NCBI RefSeq assembly: GCF_900114565.1
Contig: NZ_FOTM01000001.1
Location: 124,678 to 188,677 of the forward strand
Direction: 5' to 3'
Length of the DNA: 64,000 nucleotides
From: Leifsonia sp. CL147
GTDB lineage: Bacteria > Actinomycetota > Actinomycetes > Actinomycetales > Microbacteriaceae
Below the pieces are notes generated by a model. That model did not search any database. It had not been told where the DNA came from and was given only the letters and a program-made list of their open reading frames with translations. Both the position numbers and the translations under genes were made by a program. This document shows, piece by piece, positions 1 to 9,430 of this stretch; position 1 is the stretch's first letter, and every line of letters starts with the position of its first letter.

Positions 1-1281
1 TGCGTCATCGTCGGCGGCGGCCCGGCCGGGATGATGCTGGGCCTGATCCTGGCGCGCAACGGCGTCGACGTCGTCGTGCTCGAGAAGCACGCCGACTTCT
101 TCCGGGATTTTCGGGGGGACACCATTCATCCGTCCACGATCTCCGTGCTCGGCCAGCTGGGACTCCGGGAGCGTTTCCTCGGGCTTCCGCACACCAGCGT
201 CACGAGCCTCGACGTCGTCGTGAACGGCAACCGGCTGCATCCCATCGATTTCAGCCGGCTCCCGGCGCCGGACGACTTCCTCGTGCTGGCGCCCCAGTGG
301 GACTTCCTGACCTTCCTCACCGAGGACGCGGCGCGGTATCCGAACTTCCGGCTGCTGATGCGAACGGAGGCGACCGAGCTGATCTGGGAGGGCGGCGCCG
401 TGCGCGGCGTGCGGGCACAGGGGCCGGAGGGTGCGCTGGAGGTCCGCGGGCGCCTGACGGTGTCGGCGGACGGCCGCGCGTCGGTGCTCCGCGACCAGGC
501 GGGGCTGCGTCCCCGGCGGTTCGGCGTGCCGATCGACGTGCTGTGGTTCCGCATCCCGAAGCCCGAGGACCTGCCGGCGCACACGCTCGCCTACGTCGGA
601 AGCGGCGGCATGGTCGTCAGCATCGAGCGCGAGGACTACGTGCAGCTCGGCTTCATCATCCGCAAGGGCGGCTTCGATGAGCTGCGCGAAGCGGGCCTCC
701 CGGCCTTCCGCACGGCGGTGGCCGGTGCGGCGCCGCATCTGCGAGCGGTGCTCGAGACGATCACCGACTGGGATCAGGTCAAGCTGCTGAGCGTGCAGAT
801 CGACCGGCTGCCGCGCTGGTATCGCCGCGGGTTCCTGGCGATCGGGGATGCGGCGCACGCCATGTCGCCGGCCTTCGGCGTCGGGGTGAACTACGCGATC
901 CAGGATGCGGTGGCGACCGCGAACGCCCTCACCGAGACGCTGCGAGAGCTCGGTCCGGTGGGGGTCGAGGACGCGGGGGCTGAGGATGCGGGGGCGGGGG
1001 ATGCGGGCGCTGGCGGCCAGGAGGCGGAGCCCGGCGTCGAGCTGCGGTTGCTGGACGGCATCCAGCGGCGACGGATGCCCGCGGTCGCCGGGATGCAGCG
1101 CATCCAGCTCGCCGCGCACCGGTTCATCTCGCGACCCGAGGGCGTGCGGCTGCTGCCGGAGCCGATGCCCGGCCCGGCCCGCGTGGCGATCGCCGCGGCG
1201 ACCCCGCTGACGCAGCTGCTCGCCTCGCGCCTGATCGGCCGGGGGCTGCGTCCGGAGACGGTGGCGCCAGAGCTCCGCTGA
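1..1281 (+). CDS. FAD-dependent monooxygenase (PHBH/UbiH family), 5' end outside window
   Basis: The reading frame is open from base 1, so the true start lies upstream. It begins inside the dinucleotide-binding loop (VIVGGGPAGMMLG, the GxGxxG motif for the FAD ADP moiety). A second FAD motif, GDAAHAMSPAFGVGVN, follows at about residue 282. This pair is typical of the class A flavin monooxygenases that hydroxylate aromatic or quinone-like substrates with NAD(P)H; the substrate cannot be read from sequence. Residues about 322-345 hold an Ala/Gly/Asp-rich insert (three EDAGA-like repeats) in a region normally occupied by a short loop. The gene ends about 95 nt before the convergent DUF1304 gene. 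Family assignment is firm, substrate unknown. Confidence 0.88.
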   Translation, partial: CVIVGGGPAGMMLGLILARNGVDVVVLEKHADFFRDFRGDTIHPSTISVLGQLGLRERFLGLPHTSVTSLDVVVNGNRLHPIDFSRLPAPDDFLVLAPQWDFLTFLTEDAARYPNFRLLMRTEATELIWEGGAVRGVRAQGPEGALEVRGRLTVSADGRASVLRDQAGLRPRRFGVPIDVLWFRIPKPEDLPAHTLAYVGSGGMVVSIEREDYVQLGFIIRKGGFDELREAGLPAFRTAVAGAAPHLRAVLETITDWDQVKLLSVQIDRLPRWYRRGFLAIGDAAHAMSPAFGVGVNYAIQDAVATANALTETLRELGPVGVEDAGAEDAGAGDAGAGGQEAEPGVELRLLDGIQRRRMPAVAGMQRIQLAAHRFISRPEGVRLLPEPMPGPARVAIAAATPLTQLLASRLIGRGLRPETVAPELR

Positions 1282-1324
1282 CGGAGGGGCTTCGCTGACG
1301 GGGTCCGGCGCCGCCCGCGTTAGC

Positions 1325-1374
1325 GTCTTGCGCTGCTCGCGCGAGCCTCCGGCGCCAGTGTCTTGCGCTGCTCG
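1325..1374. repeat. 15-nt direct repeat, 35-nt period, at DUF1304 3' end
   Basis: The 15-mer GTCTTGCGCTGCTCG occurs at 1325-1339 and again at 1360-1374. The second copy ends two bases before the stop codon of the minus-strand DUF1304 gene. It fits the pattern of short duplications at gene 3' ends seen elsewhere in the window. Confidence 0.7.
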
Positions 1375-1376
1375 TT

Positions 1377-1775
1377 CTAGTGCTGCCCGGTTGCGAGCGC
1401 GATGAGCAGCAGCACCAGTCCGGCCAGCGGCAGCAGCCCCTGGATGATCGCGGGTCGCACGTACCCGCGGCCCGTGGTGACCAGAACGACCGCCGCGCCG
1501 ACCATGCTTCCCGCCGCGAAGATGATGAGCGCGAGCCCCGACGCGTGCTGCCCCACACCGTAGAGGATGAGGCCGACGACCGCCCCGATGGCGAGGAACA
1601 GGTTGTAGAACCCCTGGTTGTACGCCATCGGCCGCGTGGTGTCCGCCGCCTCCTGGCTGGCGACGCCGAACCGCTGCCAGACCGCGGGACGCGTCCACGC
1701 CACGCTCTCCATGAAGAAGATGGCTACGTGGAGGGCGGCGGCGAGGGTGACCAGCACCGTGGCGAGGACGATCAT
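1377..1775 (-). CDS. DUF1304 family membrane protein
   Basis: A 132-residue, very hydrophobic protein with four predicted membrane segments (about residues 3-22, 56-74, 78-97 and 108-128). The motif FFMESVAWTRP after helix 1 and the NQGFYNLFLA segment are characteristic of the DUF1304 family, whose function is unknown. The start is supported by a TATGCT box at 1782-1787 followed by exactly six bases and the ATG, which predicts a leaderless mRNA starting at the start codon. It stands alone between the monooxygenase and the acuI-like gene. Confidence 0.85.
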   Translation of the reverse strand: MIVLATVLVTLAAALHVAIFFMESVAWTRPAVWQRFGVASQEAADTTRPMAYNQGFYNLFLAIGAVVGLILYGVGQHASGLALIIFAAGSMVGAAVVLVTTGRGYVRPAIIQGLLPLAGLVLLLIALATGQH

Positions 1776-1800
1776 GGCGTCAGCATATCGATCGCTCGAC

Positions 1801-2823
1801 TCAGCGGCGGACGTCGACCACCGTGCGTCCCCGCAGCCGGCCCGCGAGGATCTCGTCCGCGGCCGGAATCGCCTCCGCCAGGGGCACGAACCGCGTCATC
1901 GCCGCGAGTGCCTCCTCGTCGAGATCCGTGGCCAGGCGGCGCCACGCCGTCTCCCGCAGCGCAGCGGGCGCTTCCACGGAGTTGATCCCGGCGAGCGTCA
2001 CCGCCCGCAGGATGAACGGCAGCACCGTCGCGGGGAGGTCCGGGCCCTGCGCCAGCCCGCAGGCGGCGACCGTGCCGCCGTACCGGGTCTGCGCCAGTAC
2101 CGTGGCGAGGGTCTGGCTGCCGACCGCATCCACGGCGCCCGCCCAGCGCTGGGACTGCAGCGGCCGGCCGGGCACCTCGAACTCCGACCGGTCGATCACC
2201 TCGGTCGCACCGAGGTCGGTCAGGTAGTCGCGCAGTTCATCTGCGCGACCTGTGGATGCGGTGACCGGGTACCCCAGTTTCCCGAGCAGGGCGATCGCCA
2301 CCGACCCGACACCGCCGGCGGCGCCGGTGACGAGCACGCGGCTGCCGCTCGCGGCGACCTCGTGCGGGTCCACGCCGTTGCGCTCCAGAGCGAGGACGGA
2401 CAGCATCGCGGTGAACCCCGCCGTGCCGATGGCCGCCGCCTGCTCGGATGTGATCGAGTCGGGGATGCGCACCAGCGCGTCGCCCCGCACGCGGGCCCTC
2501 TCGGCGAGCCCGCCGTGGTGCGTCTCACCGATCCCGTCGCCGTTCAGCACGACGCGGTCGCCCGGCCGCCAGCGCGGGTCCTCCGACTGTTCGACCGTGC
2601 CGACGATGTCGATCCCGGGGATCAGCGGAGACGTGCGCGCGACGCCGGGACGCCCCGCGATGGCGAGGCCGTCCTTGTAGTTGAGGTCGGAGAACTCGAC
2701 CGCGATCGTCACCTCGCCCGGCATGAGGAACGCGTCCGTCACGCGCCGGACCTCCGCGGTGTGGGCCGTGATCCTCCCGCCGTCGACCTGCTGCTCGATC
2801 ACGATCGCCCGGAAGTCGCCCAT
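1801..2823 (-). CDS. acuI: AcuI/YhdH-type acrylyl-CoA reductase (MDR superfamily)
   Basis: A 340-residue zinc-free medium-chain reductase. The N-terminal GroES-like half contains EFSDLNYKDGLAIAGRPG, a hallmark of the YhdH/AcuI subfamily. The central Rossmann fold has the nucleotide-binding loop VLVTGAAGGVGSVA, and the C terminus reads LAGRLRGRTVVDV. Characterised members reduce acryloyl-CoA to propionyl-CoA with NADPH, which links to propionate metabolism and is compatible with the methylcitrate/citrate synthase at 10.4 kb. A TAGGGT box (2830-2835) lies six bases before the ATG. The exact substrate is inferred from the family. Confidence 0.87.
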   Translation of the reverse strand: MGDFRAIVIEQQVDGGRITAHTAEVRRVTDAFLMPGEVTIAVEFSDLNYKDGLAIAGRPGVARTSPLIPGIDIVGTVEQSEDPRWRPGDRVVLNGDGIGETHHGGLAERARVRGDALVRIPDSITSEQAAAIGTAGFTAMLSVLALERNGVDPHEVAASGSRVLVTGAAGGVGSVAIALLGKLGYPVTASTGRADELRDYLTDLGATEVIDRSEFEVPGRPLQSQRWAGAVDAVGSQTLATVLAQTRYGGTVAACGLAQGPDLPATVLPFILRAVTLAGINSVEAPAALRETAWRRLATDLDEEALAAMTRFVPLAEAIPAADEILAGRLRGRTVVDVRR

Positions 2824-2875
2824 GGCCTCACCCTACGCCGGGGGCCACGGCCGCCCGCGTCGCCGGTTCGCCCGT

Positions 2876-2930
2876 GTGCTCGCCCCCGTGCCGCCCGCGT
2901 GCTCGCACCCGTGTGCTCGCCCTCCTGCTC
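2876..2930. repeat. Degenerate tandem repeats behind the PEP-mutase-like gene
   Basis: The octamer GTGCTCGC recurs at 2876, 2899 and 2913 inside a degenerate CCCGTGTGCTCGCC-like tract that runs into the stop codon (2929-2931) of the next minus-strand gene. It probably arose by slippage. Confidence 0.55.
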
Positions 2931-3735
2931 AGTTCAGAAGGAGCGTGCCGTCGGGCAGTACGTCGCCCGCAGAGAGGTTCTGGGCCGCATGGCGCAGCGC
3001 CGTCAGGGCGACGCGCTGCGTCCACGGTCCGTAGGAGACGCGCGCGACTCCCAGCTCCTGAAGTCGCGCGGGAGGGACCGATCCGGGAACCGCGATCACG
3101 CTGAGCATGCGCTCGCCGAGGCCGTCCACCAGCCGTTCGATCGTGTGCTCGTCGAGCTTCCCCGGGACGAAGACGCAGGTCGCGCCCTCGGCGAGGAAGG
3201 CGCGCCCACGGCGGACGGCCTCCTCGATCTTCTGCTCGACGGTCGTCTCCTCGGCTGAGCTCGCGCCTCCGACCGGGGGAGCGGAGCGGAGGAAGACGTC
3301 GGTGCGGGCGTTCAGGGCGAACGGAACCCCCTCGGCATCCGCCGCTCGCACCGCCGCGCGCACTGCGGTGACGGCCTCGTCGAACGGTGCCATCGCGTCT
3401 TCGAGGTTCGCCCCGACCGCGCCGACACCGATCGCACGCCGGATCGTCTCCCCGGCGTCGCCGTAGCCGCGTTCGAGATCCGCGCTGACCGGCAGCTCCG
3501 TCGCCGCGACGATCCGGCCCACCATGTCGAGCATCAGGTCGCGCGGGATCTTCTCGCCGTCCTCGTAGCCGAACGTCGCCGCGATGGAGTGGCTGGCCGT
3601 GGCCAGTGCCCGGGTCTCCGGGAGCTCGGCGATCACACGCGCGCTGACGGCATCCCACACGTTCACGACCTGGAGGAGTTCGGGAGCCGTATGGAGCCGC
3701 CGGAGTTCGCTGCCGCGTGCCTCGATACTGGTCAT
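2929..3735 (-). CDS. Isocitrate lyase/PEP mutase family protein
   Basis: A 268-residue single-domain alpha/beta-barrel enzyme. Residues about 20-260 match the PEP mutase/isocitrate lyase superfamily: NVWDAVSARV near the N terminus, the metal-site region SADLERGYGDAGET, GANLEDA, and NARTDVF. The KKCGH loop that identifies true isocitrate lyases is absent, so a carboxyphosphonoenolpyruvate-, oxaloacetate- or methylisocitrate-type activity is more likely. No methylcitrate dehydratase is nearby to make prpB certain. A TAGGAT box (3742-3747) sits six bases before the ATG, and the gene is divergent from the LssY_C gene at 3810. Confidence 0.85.
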   Translation of the reverse strand: MTSIEARGSELRRLHTAPELLQVVNVWDAVSARVIAELPETRALATASHSIAATFGYEDGEKIPRDLMLDMVGRIVAATELPVSADLERGYGDAGETIRRAIGVGAVGANLEDAMAPFDEAVTAVRAAVRAADAEGVPFALNARTDVFLRSAPPVGGASSAEETTVEQKIEEAVRRGRAFLAEGATCVFVPGKLDEHTIERLVDGLGERMLSVIAVPGSVPPARLQELGVARVSYGPWTQRVALTALRHAAQNLSAGDVLPDGTLLLN

Positions 3736-3809
3736 GCCGCGATCCTAGAGGGACCGCCGCCGCGGAACTGCACTGAGGGTGCGGGCGGCCGTGACTCTAG
3801 GATGGCGGC

Positions 3810-5255
3810 ATGGCCCACGCGGAGAAGCCGCAGGAGGTGCCGAAGACCCGTTCGGCACTGGGTCACCCTGCCTCCCGCAGCACGGTCGTCGACTACGTCT
3901 CCTTCGTCTTCGGCGGCGTCTCCGCCATCTGGCTGGCCTGGCTGGTGCTCACCGAGAGCTTCGAGTGGGGCTGGTTCCTCATCCTGTTCTTCGTGCTGTT
4001 CTGGATCGTGCTGGCGTACCTGGTGCTCCCCCGCCTGCACCGCATCCTCACCGAGATCTACGTCCCGGACTATTTCATCGGCCGCGCCCGGACGAGCGAC
4101 GGCCTCCTGGGGGACCCGATCAACCTCGCGCTCGTGGGATCGGAGGCGCAGCTGGACGACGCGATGCGCGAGGCCGGCTGGACACGAGCCGACGACGTGA
4201 CCTTCCGGTCCAGCTGGCGGATCGTGACGTCGACGCTGTTGCGCCGGAGCTACGACGAAGCGCCGGTCAGCCCCCTGTTCCTGTTCGGGCGCCAGCAGGA
4301 TGCGGCGTACCAGCAGGAGGTGAAAGGCAACCCCGCGAAGCGCCACCACGTGCGGTTCTGGCGCTGTCCCGACGGCTGGCTGCTGCCCGGGGGGCACCGC
4401 GTCGAGTGGCTGGCGGCCGGGACCTTCGACCGCGCGGTGGGCTTCTCCCTGTTCACCTTGCAGATCACGCACAAGATCGACGCCAACACAGACATCGAGC
4501 GGGACCACATCGTGTCGACGCTGCTCCGCGCCGATGTGGGCGTCGAGGTCGCCGTCCTCCGCGACTTCTCGAGCGGCTACCACTCCCGCAATGGAGGTGG
4601 CGACAGCATCGAGACCGATGGGGACCTGCCCGTGGTCGACCTGACACAGGTGCCCGTGGATCCGGAGGGCGCGGGTGTCGCCGCGGACGCTGCCGCCCGC
4701 CGGCTGGCCTTGGCCGAGCGCCGTCCGGTGCCGACGACCCTCGGCGTCCTGTTGATGGTCCTCCGCGTCGCCGCTGGCGTGGGATACGTCGTGCTGAACG
4801 TGCTCGACTGGCACCGGTTCGTCCTCTCCGAGGTCGCCGGTTCCGTCACGCCGGGCGACGAGGCGACGGCGAGCCTGGTGCTGGGCGTTGCCATGGGCGC
4901 TTTCGGTGCAGGCCTGGTGCTGTACTTCCTCCTCGCTCTGCTGGTGTTCTTCGGAAGCAACTGGGCCCGCATCGCGGCCATGTCGTACAGCGCCCTCATC
5001 ATCGTCTTCTCCGCGGTCGACTACCTGGACGGAGGCCCGCAGGTCTCCCTCCGCAACAATCTCCTCGGCTTGGCCCTGGACATCCTCGTGGTCCTGGCGC
5101 TCTCCTCGAAGCGTTCGCGGAGCTGGGCCCGGCGCCCGCGCACACGGTCGGCGGCGCCCGCTCGCTCGGGCAGGGGGAGGGGCGCTGTCCTCCCCGACGA
5201 CGCGGCAGCGCGCGCGGCTCTCGACGCCCCCGCCGATCAGACGCGCCTGCGCTGA
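3810..5255 (+). CDS. LssY C-terminal domain membrane protein
   Basis: 481 residues. Two membrane helices at about 30-70 are followed by a soluble domain with GDPINLALVGSEAQL and DAMREAGWTRADDVTF, the typical opening of the LssY_C domain, first named from the Legionella lssXYZ locus and of unknown biochemical role. Four further hydrophobic segments lie at about 310-435. The Arg/Ala-rich C terminus looks cytoplasmic. It has no signal peptide and no associated PAP2 phosphatase domain, unlike longer LssY proteins. Start: TAGGAT at 3798-3803, six bases before the ATG (leaderless signal). No operon partner is apparent. Confidence 0.8.
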   Translation: MAHAEKPQEVPKTRSALGHPASRSTVVDYVSFVFGGVSAIWLAWLVLTESFEWGWFLILFFVLFWIVLAYLVLPRLHRILTEIYVPDYFIGRARTSDGLLGDPINLALVGSEAQLDDAMREAGWTRADDVTFRSSWRIVTSTLLRRSYDEAPVSPLFLFGRQQDAAYQQEVKGNPAKRHHVRFWRCPDGWLLPGGHRVEWLAAGTFDRAVGFSLFTLQITHKIDANTDIERDHIVSTLLRADVGVEVAVLRDFSSGYHSRNGGGDSIETDGDLPVVDLTQVPVDPEGAGVAADAAARRLALAERRPVPTTLGVLLMVLRVAAGVGYVVLNVLDWHRFVLSEVAGSVTPGDEATASLVLGVAMGAFGAGLVLYFLLALLVFFGSNWARIAAMSYSALIIVFSAVDYLDGGPQVSLRNNLLGLALDILVVLALSSKRSRSWARRPRTRSAAPARSGRGRGAVLPDDAAARAALDAPADQTRLR

Positions 5256-5292
5256 TCCGTCTGTGCTGATCTGTCCGTGCTGATCTGCCTGT
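5251..5292. repeat. 14-nt tandem repeat, 3 copies, spanning the LssY_C stop codon
   Basis: Three consecutive 14-nt units of the form GCTGATCYGTCYGT. The first contains the TGA stop (5253-5255) of the preceding gene. A fourth degenerate copy is near 5313. Confidence 0.8.
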
Positions 5293-5352
5293 GCTGCGCC
5301 GTTTGCGCTTGCCTGCGCTGATCCGCCTGCGCGCGTGTCAATTCAACCGGGT

Positions 5353-6948
5353 TCACATGAGCGACTTCTTCCCCTCGGCGCCTCCGGCCTTGAGCGCGGA
5401 TTCCTCGGCATCGAGGAATGCGAGCACCGAGCGCACGGCCGGTTCCTGATACCGTCCCTCCGCCCGCGCTTCCAGGACCGCCTGGCGCTCGGCGCCGATC
5501 ATCGTCCGACGCAACCGGCGGTATTCCTGCGGAAGGTCGGCGCTTTCGCCGGGCGATGGATTCTCCAGCGCGTCGGAGAGGAACAGCGCGTTGATCCGAA
5601 GCCGCTCGATCACCCGCTCGTCCTCGTCGCCCGTCACCTGGGATTCCAGGTGTTCGAGGCCCGCGGACTGCGCTTCCGCGAGAAGTCGCTGCATCTCGCT
5701 CGCTTCCTGTGCGAAATCGGGTGGCGGCAGCTTGAGCCGGCGGATGACCCACGGCAGTGTCAGGCCCTCGAGCAGTGTCGCCACCACGACGACGAAGGCC
5801 AGGAACTGCAGGAACTCTCGGTGGGGTGTCTGCGCCGGCAGGAGGAACACTGCTGCGAGTGTGACCACTCCGCGGATCCCGGCGAACGACACGGCGACGC
5901 CGGTGGGCCAGGACCAGCCGCGCTCGCGCAGGCGCTGAGGCCCGTAGCGGTAGAGGGCCGTCGTGCCGATCATCCAGACGAATCGGGTCAGGAAGAGCGT
6001 CAGCAGGACCACGATGCTGATGACGACGGTCTGCGGAATCGTGATCCCGGACGCGAACGCGGCCGTGAGGATGGAGCGCAACTCCAGCCCGATGAAGAGG
6101 AAGACGGCGTTCTCCAGCAGGAAGCTGACCGTCCGCCAGTTGATCGTCTCCGCGATACGCGCCTCCGCGGTCTGGATCGTGGGGGAGCGGTATCCCAGGT
6201 AGAGGCCCGCGACGACGACCGCCAGGATCCCGGAGCCGTGCAGGAGCTGCGCCGGGATGAACGCCAGATATGGCGTGATGAGGGCGAGCGAGGTGTCCAG
6301 CACCGGGGATCGCAGCTGTTTCCGGATCGTTGCGAGCACCAGGCCGATGACCAGCCCGACGCCCACGCCGACCACGACGGCCAGCACGAAGTCGACGCCG
6401 ATCGCGACCGGGTTCACGATGCTCACGATCGCCGCGATGCTCGCGTTCAAGGCGACCAAAGCGGTGGCGTCATTGAGGAGGCTCTCGCCCTCGAGCACGG
6501 TGACGAGTCGTCGGGGAAGCCGGATCCGTCCCGCGACGGCTTGGACTGCGACGGTGTCGGTCGGAGCGACCACCGCTCCGAAGGCGAACGCCGCCGCCAG
6601 GGTGATGGCCGGGACCGCCAGGTAGGTGGCGAACCCGACGACCACCACGGTGAATGCCACGAGCCCGACGGAGAGGAGGAGGATGCCGTCGCGCCGGGCT
6701 CGCACATCCACGATCGAGGTCTGGATCGCTGCGGCGAAGAGCAGGGGCGGCAGCAGCCCGAAGAGCACCACCTCCGGCTCCAGAGCCACCTGGGGCACTC
6801 CCGGCACGAACGAGGCGGCCGCTCCCACGACGACGAGCACGACGGGGGCGGACCAGCCGACCCTGCGGGACAGGCCGGTGACCGTGACCGTGACGAGAAC
6901 GAACGACACGATCCAGACGATGGTGGTGACCGGATCCATGCTGTTCAT
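5353..6948 (-). CDS. CPA1-family Na+/H+ antiporter
   Basis: A 531-residue transporter with about 12 membrane helices over residues 1-400 and a roughly 130-residue charged cytoplasmic tail. The ion-binding core is recognisable: GAVVAPTDTVAVQ, then EGESLLNDATALVAL, the paired Asp motifs of the NhaP/NhaG/NHE branch of CPA1. It exchanges cytoplasmic Na+ or K+ for protons in pH and salt homeostasis; ion choice cannot be read. The Glu/Arg-rich tail resembles the regulatory tails of this family. No TANNNT box is visible at this start, and an in-frame ATG three codons on could also serve. Confidence 0.9.
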   Translation of the reverse strand: MNSMDPVTTIVWIVSFVLVTVTVTGLSRRVGWSAPVVLVVVGAAASFVPGVPQVALEPEVVLFGLLPPLLFAAAIQTSIVDVRARRDGILLLSVGLVAFTVVVVGFATYLAVPAITLAAAFAFGAVVAPTDTVAVQAVAGRIRLPRRLVTVLEGESLLNDATALVALNASIAAIVSIVNPVAIGVDFVLAVVVGVGVGLVIGLVLATIRKQLRSPVLDTSLALITPYLAFIPAQLLHGSGILAVVVAGLYLGYRSPTIQTAEARIAETINWRTVSFLLENAVFLFIGLELRSILTAAFASGITIPQTVVISIVVLLTLFLTRFVWMIGTTALYRYGPQRLRERGWSWPTGVAVSFAGIRGVVTLAAVFLLPAQTPHREFLQFLAFVVVVATLLEGLTLPWVIRRLKLPPPDFAQEASEMQRLLAEAQSAGLEHLESQVTGDEDERVIERLRINALFLSDALENPSPGESADLPQEYRRLRRTMIGAERQAVLEARAEGRYQEPAVRSVLAFLDAEESALKAGGAEGKKSLM

Positions 6949-6990
6949 GATGGCGGCAACGCGGAGAGGCCGCCAAGATTTCCCCGAGCC

Positions 6991-6999
6991 CGTGGATAA
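6991..6999. promoter_or_regulatory. DnaA-box-like 9-mer, one mismatch
   Basis: CGTGGATAA in the 120-bp gap between the antiporter start and the trhO stop differs by one base from the inverse of the DnaA box TTATCCACA. A chance match is possible. Confidence 0.3.
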
Positions 7000-7068
7000 G
7001 TCGTACGCCGCCGGCGATGTGGACGATTACCCGCCCCCGGGAGGCGCTGTCCGGGTCGTGCAGGTCGG

Positions 7069-7950
7069 CTATGCGGCGTGAATCGCGCAGGCGGCCGATT
7101 CGCACTCCTCGCACACCACCAGTTGCTCGCGGCATGCGGGGTCGCTGCAGTTGCGCATCCTGCTCGTGGGTCCGTTGCAGGTCACGCAGCGGCCGAGGAC
7201 CGCCGGGTTCTCGCTGAAGGTCATCGTGCCCCGGCCGTCGAAGACGTAGAGCGATCCCTCCCAGAGACCATCGTCGCCGTGCGCTTCTCCGTAGCGCGCG
7301 ATGCCGCCATCGAGCTGGTACACCTCCTGGAACCCGCGGTCGCGCATCAACGACGACAGCACTTCGCAGCGGATGCCCCCGGTGCAGTAGGTGACGATCG
7401 GCTTGTCCTTCAGATGGTCGTAGATCCCGCTGTCGAGCGCGGCGACGAATTCGCGGGTGTTGGCGACGTCCGGCACGACCGCGTCGCGGAAGCGCCCGAT
7501 CTCCGCCTCGAATCGGTTGCGACCGTCGAAGAAGACCAGGTCGTCCCGCTCCGCCGCGAGCGCGTGGAGCGCATCCGGATCGAGCCGGGTTCCGCCCCCG
7601 ACCACCCCGTGCTCGTCGACGCGCAGCTCGTCGGGAGCGCCGAACGACACGACCTCGTCCCGCACTTTGACGGACAGGCGGGGAAAGTCCCGGCTCGTAT
7701 TGTCCGCATTCAGTCCGGATCCTTCGCTCCATTTCGCGTCGAGCCGGCGGAACGGCCCGTACTCCTTCGTCACGCGCAGGTAGCGCTTGAGCGCATCCAG
7801 TTCGCCGCCGAGCGTTCCGTTGATTCCCTGGCTGGAGAGCAGGATGCGTCCCCGCAGGCCCAGCCGCTCGCAGAGCTCCCGCTGCCACAGCCGGATCGCG
7901 TCCGGGTCGGGCAGCGGGGCGAACACGTAGAAGAGGAGGACTTTGGGCAC
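7069..7950 (-). CDS. trhO: tRNA uridine(34) hydroxylase TrhO (rhodanese family)
   Basis: About 293 residues. The N-terminal acylphosphatase-like part ([24 protein letters not shown]) precedes a rhodanese domain whose active loop is YCTGGIRCE, the TrhO signature. A Cys-rich tail ([20 protein letters not shown]) may bind metal. TrhO hydroxylates uridine 34 of tRNA to 5-hydroxyuridine. The frame is open to 8127, but conserved sequence begins at MPKVLLFY. GTG at 7950 has GAGG eight bases upstream and is preferred; GTG at 7956 (MAVPK) is the alternative. Confidence 0.9.
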   Translation of the reverse strand: MPKVLLFYVFAPLPDPDAIRLWQRELCERLGLRGRILLSSQGINGTLGGELDALKRYLRVTKEYGPFRRLDAKWSEGSGLNADNTSRDFPRLSVKVRDEVVSFGAPDELRVDEHGVVGGGTRLDPDALHALAAERDDLVFFDGRNRFEAEIGRFRDAVVPDVANTREFVAALDSGIYDHLKDKPIVTYCTGGIRCEVLSSLMRDRGFQEVYQLDGGIARYGEAHGDDGLWEGSLYVFDGRGTMTFSENPAVLGRCVTCNGPTSRMRNCSDPACREQLVVCEECESAACAIHAA

Positions 7951-8107
7951 AGCCACCGCCTCATCGTAAGGGAGCGCTTCCCGCGACGGGTTGATCGTAG
8001 GATCGTGGAAGCTGTGAACGCCGGAAGCCGCGTTCGCCTGCCGTTCAGGCTGGTAGGACAAGGTCGGTGCGTTCCCCGGGGCGTGCCCCAGACAGAGAGG
8101 CGGGTTG

Positions 8108-8884
8108 TTGCGAACCCTGGTCATCATCCCGACCTATAACGAGCGTGAGAACGTCGGCTCGATCGTCGGACGGGTGCGTGCATCCGTTCCGGAGGCGGAC
8201 GTCCTGGTCGTCGACGACGGTTCTCCTGACGGGACCGGCGAACTCGCCGACGCGCTCGCCGCGACCGACGCGAACGTCCACGTGCTTCACCGCGCGGGAA
8301 AGGACGGGCTGGGCGCCGCGTATCGCGCCGGCATGCGCTGGGCGCTCGACGCCGGGTACGAGGCGATCGTCGAGATGGATGCGGACGGGTCCCATCAGCC
8401 GGAGCAGTTGCCGCGCCTCCTCCATGCCCTTCGAGCGGATGGGACGTCCGGCGGCGCTGACGTCGTCCTCGGGTCCCGCTGGGTCGGCGGAGGCGGCGTC
8501 GTCAACTGGCCGGCACGCCGACGGATCATCTCGAAGGGCGGCAGCGCCTATTCGCGGATCGCACTCGGACTCCCGGTCCGGGATGTCACGGGAGGCTATC
8601 GCGCCTTCACAGCAGACGCCCTGCACCGCCTGCAGTTCGACCGCACCGAGAGCCAGGGGTACTGCTTCCAGATCGACATGACCCGGCGCGCCCACAACGT
8701 CGGACTCACCATCGTGGAGGTTCCCATCACCTTCGTCGAGCGGGAGCACGGGGCGTCGAAGATGGGAGGCGGGATCGTCGTGGAGGCGATGCTCCGTGTG
8801 ACTCTGTGGGGTCTCGCCGGCCTTCCGAAACGGTTCCGCAGACGTCCGTCACCGGCCGAGCAGGAAACGGTGCAACGGGCGTAG
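8108..8884 (+). CDS. Polyprenol monophosphomannose synthase (GT2)
   Basis: About 258 residues of the dolichol-phosphate-mannose synthase type. It contains [24 protein letters not shown] (nucleotide-sugar site) and [14 protein letters not shown] (metal-binding DxD region), followed by [11 protein letters not shown] and [11 protein letters not shown]. It transfers mannose from GDP-mannose to polyprenyl phosphate at the inner membrane face, feeding lipoglycan and protein mannosylation. There is no fused acyltransferase or membrane domain, so it is the stand-alone catalytic form. Start codon is TTG: AGAGAGG ends seven bases before TTG 8108; TTG 8105 is equally in frame. Confidence 0.88.
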   Translation: MRTLVIIPTYNERENVGSIVGRVRASVPEADVLVVDDGSPDGTGELADALAATDANVHVLHRAGKDGLGAAYRAGMRWALDAGYEAIVEMDADGSHQPEQLPRLLHALRADGTSGGADVVLGSRWVGGGGVVNWPARRRIISKGGSAYSRIALGLPVRDVTGGYRAFTADALHRLQFDRTESQGYCFQIDMTRRAHNVGLTIVEVPITFVEREHGASKMGGGIVVEAMLRVTLWGLAGLPKRFRRRPSPAEQETVQRA

Positions 8885-8893
8885 CGTGGCGTC

Positions 8894-9424
8894 ATGACAC
8901 GTGATCCTTTCGAGCGCTTCGGCGCCGTTCCCTCCTTCCTCGTGTCGAGCGACGACGTCTCCGACGGCCGGCCGCTCGCGCGGGAGCAGTGGGCTGTGGG
9001 ATCGGGAGGCGGCGGCATCTCGCCGCAGCTGTCGTGGAGCGGCTTTCCTCCGGAGACGAAGAGCTTCGCCGTGACCGTCCACGACCCCGACGCACCCACC
9101 GGCTCGGGATTCTGGCATTGGGCGGTCTACGACATCCCGCCCGCTGTGACCGAGCTGCCGACCGATGCCGGAGCGGAGGGAGGCAACAACCTCCCGCAGG
9201 GTGCGGCGATGCTTTCGAACGAACTGGGTTCGAAGAGCTTCACCGGTGCTGCTCCCCCTCCGGGGACCGGCACGCACCGCTACGACATCGTGGTTCACGC
9301 TCTGGACGTCGAACGACTGGACATCGGCCCGGATTCGACTCCGGCGGTACTCGGGTTCAACGCGCACTTCCACACGCTCGCCCGCGCCGTCATCTGCCCG
9401 GTCGCTACGGCCGGCGACATCTGA
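8894..9424 (+). CDS. YbhB/YbcL-family PEBP-like protein
   Basis: 176 residues with the phosphatidylethanolamine-binding-protein fold: SPQLSWSGFPPETKSFAV, HDPDAPTGSGFWHWAVYDIP and GTHRYDIVVHALD. These carry the conserved ligand-pocket Asp and His residues of the bacterial Raf-kinase-inhibitor-like family. No enzymatic role is established. There is no signal peptide, so it is cytoplasmic. TAGCGT at 8882-8887 sits six bases before the ATG and gives it its own leaderless promoter, although the glycosyltransferase gene ends only nine bases upstream. Confidence 0.9.
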   Translation: MTRDPFERFGAVPSFLVSSDDVSDGRPLAREQWAVGSGGGGISPQLSWSGFPPETKSFAVTVHDPDAPTGSGFWHWAVYDIPPAVTELPTDAGAEGGNNLPQGAAMLSNELGSKSFTGAAPPPGTGTHRYDIVVHALDVERLDIGPDSTPAVLGFNAHFHTLARAVICPVATAGDI

Positions 9425-9430
9425 CCCTCT

